Assembly (NCBI GenBank): GCA_905221605.1
Contig: CAJNDS010001068.1
Location: forward strand, 239,501 to 303,500
Origin: Symbiodinium natans
Lineage: Eukaryota > Sar > Dinophyceae > Suessiales > Symbiodiniaceae
Length of the DNA stretch: 64,000 nt
Direction of reading: 5' to 3'
Every line of letters begins with the position of its first letter. Position 1 is the first letter of the stretch. Shown in pieces: positions 34,411 through 42,290 of the stretch. The notes beneath the pieces are model-generated. The model was not told where the DNA came from. It saw only the letters and a program-made list of their open reading frames with translations, and ran no database searches. Made by a program: the position numbers and the translations under genes.

Positions 34411-34490
34411 TTCAGAATAAGGCCGCTTCATTTTCAGAATAAGGCCGCTTTACTTTCAGAATAAGGCCGCTTCATTTTCAGAATAAGGCC
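34411..34490. repeat. 22-bp tandem repeat, four copies
   Basis: TTCAGAATAAGGCCGCTTCA plus two to three T residues repeats with period 22, starting at 34,411, 34,433, 34,455 and 34,477. The third unit has TTTAC in place of TTCAT at its junction. Confidence 0.95.
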
Positions 34491-34663
34491 GTGTTTTGCA
34501 TCTTCAATGTTGTGGGCTTCTCTGGGTGGGTGGGTGTTATATCTGAGCCGTAAATCAAGCTTTACCATAAAACTGCTCGACCCGGAGCGCTGAACCCTAA
34601 ACCCAAAACCCAAAAACCCAAACCCTAAACCCTAAACCCTAAACCCTAACACAAAAGGGGCCC

Positions 34664-34721
34664 CAACGGCCTGCGCCATCTCGTCCAGGGTGTCCATCGG
34701 TTCGACGAACATCTCCTACCA
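34664..34721 (-). CDS. Putative exon, unknown protein
   Basis: On the minus strand the acceptor CTGGTAG precedes EMFVEPMDTLDEMAQAVGA. The codon bias is protein-like, but the exon is short and no family is recognised. Confidence 0.35.
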
Positions 34722-34754
34722 GGGCATGTGTCGCAACTCGAGCTTGGTTGTCGG

Positions 34755-34925
34755 GTTAGGGTTTAGGGTTTAGGGTTTAGGGTTTAGGGTTTAGGGTTTA
34801 GGGCTTAGGGCTTAGGGTTTAGGGTTTAGGGTTTAGGGTTTAGGGTCTAGGGGTTAGGGGTTAGGGTTTAGGGTTCAGGGTTTCGGGTTTAGGGTTTCGG
34901 GGTGTTTGGTTTCTAGGGCTTAGGG
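34755..34925. repeat. Long TTTAGGG array with variants
   Basis: About 20 units in G orientation with CTTAGGG, TCTAGGG and TTTCGGG variants. Confidence 0.95.
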
Positions 34926-35925
34926 TTGATTTGCGAACCCCCCCCCCCCCCTCCCCCGGCCCGAGGTTTAGGCCCATAGAGACGTTTAAGGCGACGGAGA
35001 AGTCTAGGGGAGAAAGGGTACCGAATTCCGACCAGCAAGACATTTAAAGCCCGCTTCAAAACCAGGCCCCCCTGTTGCTATCCCCCCCTCCTTCACTACG
35101 TTGTTGGAAGCTGAAGAACTGGTCCATAGGAAGCTAAGGCCACCCTCTAAACCCAAAACCCAAAACGGGGAATGGAGATAAGCTCGAGGGCTCACCCCAC
35201 AGCCTAGGCCCTCTTGAGGGGTTCAGGGTTTAAGTAGGGTTTAGGGTTTTGGGGTTTAGGGTTTTGGGGTTTCGGGTTTAGGGTGAGCCAGTATCTGGGG
35301 TGCAGTACAGCTCCATGAGCTATCCTGCAAGGAATCCTGGCCGGCGGCATAAGTATCCGAAACAAGCTTCTCACTTCTACCCTACTTATCTACTATTTGC
35401 TTAAGCACCACCTTCCCCCCCCACCAAAAAAAGTAAACCCTTTATCGCTCTTATAAGGAAGAACTTCTTGCGCTCGTTTGTGCGTCTTCAGCAAACAGTA
35501 GTTATAGCCAAGTACCCACGAACCTCCGAGTACTTAGTGAAACACAGCGAAAAACATGCCGGGACGCCTCCGCCTGAAAGTGGGCACCTGCCAGGGTGCA
35601 GGATTTAGGGGTTTAGGGGTTCGGGGTTGAGGGTTTAGGGGTTTTGGGGTTGAGGGTTTAGGGGTTTAGGGGTTCAGGGGTTCAGGGGTTTTGGGAGGGG
35701 TTTGTGTTTTGGGGCTTGGCTCAACAGGAGTGCGAATGCCTCCCCATGGCTACCCCATGGGTGTCGGCCACCATGGGTTCATTCTTTGCGGGCTCCGGTA
35801 CCCACAGCCTAGGAAACCTCAACCCTAAACAGCACGGCTGGGAGGACAAAAAGGATGGCAGCAACCGTCTTAAGCCAGCCATTGAGAAAAAAAAACCCAA
35901 CAACCCCGCAACCGTCTCAAGCCAG

Positions 35926-36745
35926 CCATTGATTTAAAAAAAGCCCACAACCCAAGGTCCTACAGAGTAACCATTTTAAGCCAGCCATTCACTTCAAAAA
36001 AACACACACAACCCAAGGTCCTACCATGTCCTACCAGAGTAAGGACACGATGTGTCTGTTGAGCCTCCGCAGGCCTTGGGGTTCTCACTGGCTTGACATG
36101 ACCTGGAAAACCTAAACCCTGAACCCTAAACCCTAAACCCGGACCCTTAACCCTGTGAGCATTGAAGCGCAGCCTCATGTGCTGGTTGAATGTTGGGAGT
36201 CCAGACCCCAAGAGTGATCCAGGAATAAAGAAAAAAAGGGCCCTTTTGACTTTTTGAGTTTCAAGGGGGCCCTATAAGGCAACCTGAGCCCCCAAAGAAA
36301 GGGAAGAAGGGCCTAACTCTTTGTCCTAGGGAGTTGAGGATGCAAAGCAGCATGCGTGTTGGGCTTGAAGACCAAAACCCAGAACCCTCTACCCTAAGTC
36401 TAAACCCCCTAAACCCTAAACCCTAAACCCTAAGCCCTAAACCCTAAACCTTGAACGAGTTCCCTCCTGTGAAAGAACGCCCATCCAACCCAAGACGACA
36501 TAGGCTTCGAGCCGGATCCGTGGCCTCTTTTCGGCAGCTCGTCTGCGACTGCCCGCTGCGCGGCTGCCTGCACAGAGGGGAACGTTCGGAATGACTTTAG
36601 ACGAGGTGGGCCCTTAAAAAGCCCTTCGAGCCTATTCATTCCACAAAAATGGACCCTCCAAACCCGGAAAAAAGGCAAAATGTGCATGATTCCAAGAGCC
36701 TACCAAGCAGAGTGAGAGTTGCGTGTGGAGACCAGGGTTTAGGGT
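35926..36745. other. Array-poor sequence, no gene recognised
   Basis: Apart from the H6 element and two short arrays (36,105-36,140; 36,405-36,450), I see no defensible coding. A minus-strand frame at 36,430-36,687 is open but has no motif. Confidence 0.3.
36219..36330 (+). repeat. Dispersed mini-element, family H6
   Basis: Starts CCAGGAATAAAGAAAAAAAGGG and ends AACTCTTTGTCCTAGG, with CCCCCAAAGAAAGGGAAGAAG inside, matching 15,926-16,024 block by block. Confidence 0.65.
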
Positions 36746-36793
36746 AACCCTAAACCCTAAACCCTAAACCCTAAACCCTAAACCCTAAACCCT
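36746..36793. repeat. CCCTAAA array split by the retrotransposon, left half
   Basis: Seven CCCTAAA units run up to the left LTR. The array continues after the right LTR (47,296-47,319), and the last five bases, ACCCT (36,789-36,793), recur directly after the right LTR as the target duplication. Confidence 0.95.
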
Positions 36794-37006
36794 TTTCAGA
36801 AGCGGGGTACTGGGGCCGGAGTCACAGTGACTAGACTACGTAGCTTGCTTTTTCCGATTGAGCCCAAGGCGCCTGTCAAGCAGGAACTTGTCTCATGAAT
36901 GCTATTTGACGCTTGCATGCTTGTTCATGCCTATACAAGTGTTCGTCTAACAGCTTCTGTACTATACGAAATCCAACTCGGCGCTTGTGTACAGGAAAAT
37001 CTCACA
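36794..37006 (-). repeat. 3' LTR of the copia-type element
   Basis: 213 bp, identical by eye to 47,083-47,295. Read on the minus strand it begins TGTGAGATTTTCCTG and ends GCTTCTGAAA. The 5' TG is standard; the usual terminal CA is absent. The bases before it on the minus strand, AAGACGGG, are a weak polypurine tract. Confidence 0.93.
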
Positions 37007-37056
37007 CCCGTCTTATCAACGAGTGGATGAGTGCGCCTCAAGAGTAGTGAAATTTG

Positions 37057-40000
37057 TCACTCAGCTGTAGCTTCTTCTTTCACAACGGCCTCGTTGCTCT
37101 CCAAGGCGTCGTTCAGAAGCTTGGGCTTCATGCTCTTGGTCAAGCAATCAGCCAACTGAAGGTGGGTTGGAATCCATCGCAGGATGTCACCGAATGGTGC
37201 GAAGGCTTCGCTCGTCGGTGTCTCGTCTACCCACAGTGCTTGGCGCAATGCTGTCATTTCGATAGCAAGACGCTTGTCTTCCACTGGTCTGGGTACCGAC
37301 GACAGCAAATGATCTGTGAGCGATCTGCAGTCGGAGTACTGCAGGTGTAGCATCTTTCTCGGCGCTACTTCGCTCCAGTCATGCAGTGACGGCAGTTTGC
37401 CTTGCAACTCTAGGAGTGTCGCACGGATCCTGTCTCCGTGCTCGGTGGCATGCTGCAGGCTGTACGCTTCACACTGTAGTGTCGCGCGGCAGACTCGTTT
37501 CATCGTAGAGCTACCGAATGCAACCAGGTGAAGCTTGTGCTTGGGTGCGTTCACGTCGCGTGCTGTTTCCGCGTCAGTGAGGTAGTGCAACCTCCCCCTC
37601 TGGGACTTGTACCCAGCTTCAGCAGCAAAAGAGGCGTCACAAAACGTGACTACTGCGAGGGGGCCACTGCTCCACGGCAGTATCTTGGCGCGATACACGA
37701 TGCTGCGCTCTGCGTCGCCCAGGGCGAGTGCGACCACACGGTTGGCCTCTCTCATCGTGTCGATGGTCGCGACGGTCACTCGCTGCTGCAACGCGTTGAC
37801 GCGGTACGCGAGGTCGGGCCTTGTAGCCCGGGCCACCCACGCGAGTGAACCTATGACGGACCGAAGCGCCGTCCTCTGTCCTTGTGTGACAGGTGTCGTC
37901 AACTTTGCACCCTTGGGGATCTCGAGGGGAGCGATGGCACGCGTGTTGTCCCTTGAGTTGATCTCGATGGTGCCATCGGGGTGCTGAGCGTATTCTCTGC
38001 CACAGAACCTGAAGCTACCCTCTTCGATCCTCCCGATTTTGAAGTGGTCCAGCAACTGCTGGATCTTCAGCTCGCCCTCACCGAACGCTGCCCAGAAGAA
38101 GTCGTCCACGTGAGTGCACAGCATAGCGCACAGCCGGCCGCTTGTGTCGCGCGCGTAGTACAACGCGGACATGATCTGGGATGACTTCAGTCCGATGCAC
38201 TTTGTCTCTTCGACTATGCGAAGGTAGAAGTTTCGGCCGGCGTCGGTCGTACCATACACTGGGACACGGGCAATCATGTAGCCGGATTCCTGGATCTCCT
38301 TGTCCGGAACGCCCTTGGGGTTGCTAGGAGCCTTGAGGATCAGCAATCTCTCGAGCGGCTTACCCTGAAAGTAGGCGTTCGTGATGTCGGCTGCCTTGAT
38401 TCGCAAACCGAGTGAGGATGCCCAGGAACAAATGAAAGCCAGTGCTTCAGGCTCGGCTGTCGGGGAATCTGCACGAATGTCCTCCCCTGTGGAGATGTGC
38501 TCGAAATTCCCGCATGCGACTAGCCTAGCTTTGTATTTGGGACGATAGCCGGGGGTGCCTTTCAAATGTTCATGTTTGTCGGTGAGAACCCACTTGGTGG
38601 GCACGCAGATGTGTCCTTGGCTAAGCAACTCCTGCACTTGCTTCTTTGAGCAAGGTATCACAGCGTGAAATTCCTGATACTTGGCCCACTCCGCGAGCAT
38701 GGCCTCGTCCAACCCCAACTGTACCTCGGCCGGGCTGTTGTGGTAGTCCAAAAGTGAGGCTAGGAAACCTGTTCCAACTTCCTCGTCGTCTGAGGAGCGC
38801 ATGTCGTCTGCTCGCTCAGGCTCCTCCTGACGGGGCTGCTCTACCTGGGGTGATGGAATACGCGGTTGTGGGAATTCCAAGTCTTCCATCATCTGGTGTT
38901 CATCTGCGCGCAACTTTCCCAAGTGATTCATCGTGAACCCGATGATGCTGAATCTCTGCCCTTCATGGGGTTCCACCATATGGAGTTTCTTTGGGTCAAA
39001 ACGAAGGACTTTGCCTCGAGTGGTATGTAGAGTCCCGGGAACAAGGTTGCCACAAACGTCAATCACTGTGTTCCCCTCAGGGTTTTCTATCCACAGGTGA
39101 CCTCCTTTCGAATAATTTCCCAAACTCATGGTGAAATTGAGCGACCCCTTCAAATTGGAGTTGTCTTTGTGCAAACTTGCCCGCGATTCGCTTACTTGGA
39201 TCCCATTCCAAGTGAACTCGGCGTAGCCTGCCTTCTCACAGTGGTGCCTCAGGAAGCGGTTCAAGTAGGTCACAAAACACGGGCGCTGCTTAGTAGGATT
39301 AGAAATCCCAACAAAACCACCGTGCCTATAAACACCGAAGCTAGCGGCAAGCTCATCATCTGTTGCGTCTTGGAACATCGCTCTTTTCGTCCTCTTCGGT
39401 TTGTGTTCCTTGCACAACCTGAGTAGTTCGAGACAGTGGCTCGTCCCGAAGGCCGTTGCTTCCAGGAGCTCGCTTGCCTTTGCTTCTACAGGATCGGTGT
39501 CCTGTGCCTCAGCCATCAGCGCGCTGGAGCTTTGTCTGGGCGGGGAACGAGTTCTTTCCCTGCCCGTCTTATCACTGGGCGAAATCTCCTTGCTTGTGAT
39601 GGCGGGACTCTCGGCCGCTGCGACTCTCATGGGAGTAGAGGGAGCCGACGCTAAGCCAGTGTTCGGTCTGGGGGTAGAAGGCGCTGTTACCGGATCCTTA
39701 TCTCTTTCGTCGAGATAACGTTGCTCTGGACCGTGGACAATGGAACCTGGCAGAACGGGTTCTCCGGTCAGAACTCGACGTGCAGCTACTTCGACCTCAT
39801 CCGCAGGCCTCATCTTTCTGGCATTGACCAACACAGGCACACCCTCATGCAGCAACCAGTATGCATTCTCTGCCTCGCGCCCTATCACGCGGCTTGCAGT
39901 TGACCACACAGTGGAAGTTGAACCGGGCAAATTGTCTCTTCGGTAAATGACTAAATCGCCCACCTGGTACTCCGTGTCCATGGGAGCTGCATTCCTTTGC

Positions 40001-40989
40001 AATGCACGAGCAACCTTCCTGGACGAGTCCAAGTGCACGAAGGCTTTGCGGGCTTCTTCCCGGGCTCTATGTCGGGAATAGAAAGGAGTGGTCTCATCGA
40101 AACGGGCCAACAAAGTTCCCATGCTCTCATCTTCATCCATGACTGAACCTGGTGTCCTAGGTCGTTTGCCTAGCACATGCTGTGATGGGCTGAAACCTTG
40201 ATGTCTGGACAGGTCATTCTTTGTAGTCACACATTCACTGACCACCATAACCATGTCTTCCCAAGTCGAGGGCTGAATCTCCTGCACTGTTTTCCTTACC
40301 AGTGCCTTGAGCAAACCACCATGTCTTTCGACCTTCCCTATGGTCTGCGGAGATTCTAAGGGTGCATTTCGGAGATGAATCCCATGTTGTCCCATGTAAC
40401 TTGCAAACTCTCCCTTGAAATGCGTTCCCCTATCAACCACTACATGCTGTGGATGTCCTGCCCACGATACCCATCGCTCCATGAAAACCTGCAAACATTG
40501 CCGCGCGCTGGGATTGCCACCTCCTGACTTTATCAGGGCTACTTGTTGGAAGCTGGTTCCCATGTCGACCATGTTGACTGCAGTGTAGCGGGTACCATCG
40601 ACATCCTTTACTTCCATGCAATCTATGCCAAGTGTGTGATTGAACTCTTTCGGAAACACCGATTCCCCTGAGACTGGATGATGTCGCGGAACTGGTGCAG
40701 TGTCTAGGCAAGCCTTACATCGGTGAAGGCGGGCAGCTAGGATGAACTCCTTGGGTGCCTTGCTCTGCCTAAGGACCTGCTCCAGGACTTTACCTGGGAG
40801 ATGACCGAATGCCCTATGGAGTCGCCTGATAGCAACTCTCGTGCGCTGTGGGAGCGAACGCCAAGCTGCTCTGCGTTCTTCCTCCGATGCCGGAGTACCT
40901 GGGAAGGACAGTTGCTCGAGAATGAATTGCTCTCTCTCTTCGGGGGGCCCCATTGTCTTGCTCCCTAAGTAGTTCAGCCATCTCTTCAT
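37057..40989 (-). CDS. pol: Copia pol: integrase, 2OG-Fe(II) oxygenase-like domain, reverse transcriptase, RNase H
   Basis: This 1,310-codon frame has no internal stop. Residues 50-100 hold the HHCC pre-integrase motif (H58, H63, C91, C94). The integrase core has D123 (GIDC), D186 (VVVDRGTHF) and E221, with 34 residues between the last two. A variable Ser/Pro-rich linker follows at 415-500. Residues about 575-690 look like a 2-oxoglutarate/Fe(II) dioxygenase: H607-x-D609, GGHLWIEN, H670 (KKLHMVEP) and R679 followed by S681. Reverse transcriptase spans about 770-1,090 with D868 (AADITNAYFQG) and the catalytic HVDD at 960-963, where copia usually has YVDD. RNase H has D1118, E1174, D1220 and D1281. 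The ATG is only the first in frame; sense continues upstream in another frame across the C/G run at 40,943-40,952. All catalytic residues of RT, RNase H and integrase are present. Confidence 0.9.
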   Translation of the reverse strand: MKRWLNYLGSKTMGPPEEREQFILEQLSFPGTPASEEERRAAWRSLPQRTRVAIRRLHRAFGHLPGKVLEQVLRQSKAPKEFILAARLHRCKACLDTAPVPRHHPVSGESVFPKEFNHTLGIDCMEVKDVDGTRYTAVNMVDMGTSFQQVALIKSGGGNPSARQCLQVFMERWVSWAGHPQHVVVDRGTHFKGEFASYMGQHGIHLRNAPLESPQTIGKVERHGGLLKALVRKTVQEIQPSTWEDMVMVVSECVTTKNDLSRHQGFSPSQHVLGKRPRTPGSVMDEDESMGTLLARFDETTPFYSRHRAREEARKAFVHLDSSRKVARALQRNAAPMDTEYQVGDLVIYRRDNLPGSTSTVWSTASRVIGREAENAYWLLHEGVPVLVNARKMRPADEVEVAARRVLTGEPVLPGSIVHGPEQRYLDERDKDPVTAPSTPRPNTGLASAPSTPMRVAAAESPAITSKEISPSDKTGRERTRSPPRQSSSALMAEAQDTDPVEAKASELLEATAFGTSHCLELLRLCKEHKPKRTKRAMFQDATDDELAASFGVYRHGGFVGISNPTKQRPCFVTYLNRFLRHHCEKAGYAEFTWNGIQVSESRASLHKDNSNLKGSLNFTMSLGNYSKGGHLWIENPEGNTVIDVCGNLVPGTLHTTRGKVLRFDPKKLHMVEPHEGQRFSIIGFTMNHLGKLRADEHQMMEDLEFPQPRIPSPQVEQPRQEEPERADDMRSSDDEEVGTGFLASLLDYHNSPAEVQLGLDEAMLAEWAKYQEFHAVIPCSKKQVQELLSQGHICVPTKWVLTDKHEHLKGTPGYRPKYKARLVACGNFEHISTGEDIRADSPTAEPEALAFICSWASSLGLRIKAADITNAYFQGKPLERLLILKAPSNPKGVPDKEIQESGYMIARVPVYGTTDAGRNFYLRIVEETKCIGLKSSQIMSALYYARDTSGRLCAMLCTHVDDFFWAAFGEGELKIQQLLDHFKIGRIEEGSFRFCGREYAQHPDGTIEINSRDNTRAIAPLEIPKGAKLTTPVTQGQRTALRSVIGSLAWVARATRPDLAYRVNALQQRVTVATIDTMREANRVVALALGDAERSIVYRAKILPWSSGPLAVVTFCDASFAAEAGYKSQRGRLHYLTDAETARDVNAPKHKLHLVAFGSSTMKRVCRATLQCEAYSLQHATEHGDRIRATLLELQGKLPSLHDWSEVAPRKMLHLQYSDCRSLTDHLLSSVPRPVEDKRLAIEMTALRQALWVDETPTSEAFAPFGDILRWIPTHLQLADCLTKSMKPKLLNDALESNEAVVKEEATAE
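38920..39267 (-). other. 2OG-Fe(II) oxygenase-like domain inside pol
   Basis: Sub-region of the pol frame, residues about 575-690, between integrase and RT. It has SLHKDNSN (H-x-D metal ligands), a turn MSLGNYSKGGHLWIEN, then KKLHMVEPHEGQRFSIIGF, which fits the distal His ligand, the 2OG-binding Arg and the last core strand of prolyl-hydroxylase-like dioxygenases. The order and spacing are right for the family. Activity and substrate are unknown. Confidence 0.6.
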
Positions 40990-42290
40990 CGGGGATGAGT
41001 TCCTGATCTTCCATGTCGGAACCTAAACCTTCCGACCCTACAAAGCAATTGCGTGTGTAAGAGTTCAGATAAAGCTCCTGTGAAATGTCACGACATGTGG
41101 CCCAGAAATCATGTTCTTCCGTGTCTGCATAGCAACGGGGGCTCATGCCATAGCTCTCAGTCCATGTGGACAAAACCTGGAGTGCATCATCGATGTTCGG
41201 CCCTACCCCGGAAACATTCAAGTCTCCTCTTACCTCGACGGTACTTTCGAGTGTTGGGCATCCATAGGGGCTCACCAAGACAATGCTCACTCCAGCTGTG
41301 TCAGCTAGGCACTCACACTCTAAACACAACTCCTCGGTGGGAGAGGTTGGCAATGGTCTCGCTGATCACCTGCGCGTCAAGGGATTCGGATACCCATTTG
41401 CAGTGTGAAATAGGAGGCTCAGTGGGGGTGAAGGCAATCATGTGATCCGTAGCCACTGCTGCATTGAATGCAATCGCTTGCAACACACGATCTCCCGCAA
41501 CCATTTCCTGAATCCCACTAAGCACCCTCTTCCTCTGTTGCTGAGTTTGGGCAGTGAGTGTGCAGTGTCACGGGTAATTGCTCTGGGACCATCATGTGCA
41601 GGGATTAGCTCAAACTCATCGTCGGAATCCTCAGCATCGAACCTTACCTGCTTGAACTCCCCAAAGTCATTAACCCCCTGCAATGACGCCATATATGCGC
41701 TCAGCTCATCGCGGTCTGCAAGGGTCTTCGGAACTGTGTCCGGTGCAAAGGCCTTTGGATACAACCAAAGCACAAGGTACGCACCTCCACTTGGCGGAGG
41801 CTCGGTTGGGCACACTTGCTCGGCCTTGAATTCACCGCAAACATCCTCGGTACTGTGACCGGGTGGACACACCGTCCCCTGTGGGATCCACACGCCGCCC
41901 TTGTTCTTCGGGTTGTCGTTGAGAAACAGCCACCCGATCGGTGTAGGGCCTTTGACATTCCCACAAGGCTTGTATCCCTCCCTCGTGTGAGGGGTCACGG
42001 CAGTCACCTTGAAGTTGTGGCGCTCGGACTTGTCCGTGTGTTCCAGATCCTGAGTGGAGAAGGATTTGGGCATGTAAGGGCCAATCCACAACGCCGGACT
42101 CGGACGCCCATACAGAAGGCCGCAGAACTCGTGCATCACCTGGTCCGGGAGCAGGTCGACCAGGACTCGCCTGTTCCACGAAAGGCTGGCGTCGTCCGAA
42201 GTTGGAATCTCCGTAAGATCCAAAGCGAGGATTGCCGGATCCAACGCCCTCTCCCGGCGGTGCGGGGCCCTGACTCTTCCTCCACTGCGC
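40953..42290 (-). pseudogene. Polyprotein segment between gag and pol, frame-broken, unknown domain
   Basis: Conserved-looking sequence continues between the two large frames but changes frame three times. The first part (about 42,280-41,530) has WNRRVLVDLLPDQVMHEFC, ALWIGPYMPKSFS, GPTPIGWLFLNDNP and GGVWIPQGTVCPPG, rich in Trp, Gly and Pro. The second part (41,525-41,350) reads VLSGIQEMVAGDRVLQAIAF. The third (41,350-40,953) has TEELCLECECLADTAGVSIV and ends PDEEMAELLREQDNG. The shifts at 41,527 and 40,947 lie in G or C runs and can each be explained by one base. No domain family was recognised. The 42,290-42,400 frame change overlaps the end of the gag frame, so a programmed shift there cannot be excluded. 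Confidence 0.6.

Larger units (their letters stand above)
10790..36793. repeat. Mosaic of interstitial telomere-like arrays, left half
   Basis: From about 10.8 kb onward short arrays of CCCTAAA or TTTAGGG, from 2 to about 17 units, occur every few hundred bases in both orientations. Degenerate forms (CCCGAAA, CCCTGAA, TTTGGGG, TTTCGGG, TTTTAGGGG) are common. Between arrays lie G+C-rich islands of 60-150 nt, many of which read as single exons, and short dispersed elements. Because orientation changes repeatedly and unique DNA lies between, this is interstitial rather than a chromosome end. Notable arrays and islands are listed separately. Confidence 0.9.

Noticed and set aside
34411-34490. Possible CRISPR-like array (22-bp direct repeats)
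   Set aside because: Units are directly adjacent without unique spacers, and the context is eukaryotic.
37607-37987. Plus-strand frames inside pol
   Set aside because: Shadows of the GC-rich minus-strand pol gene.
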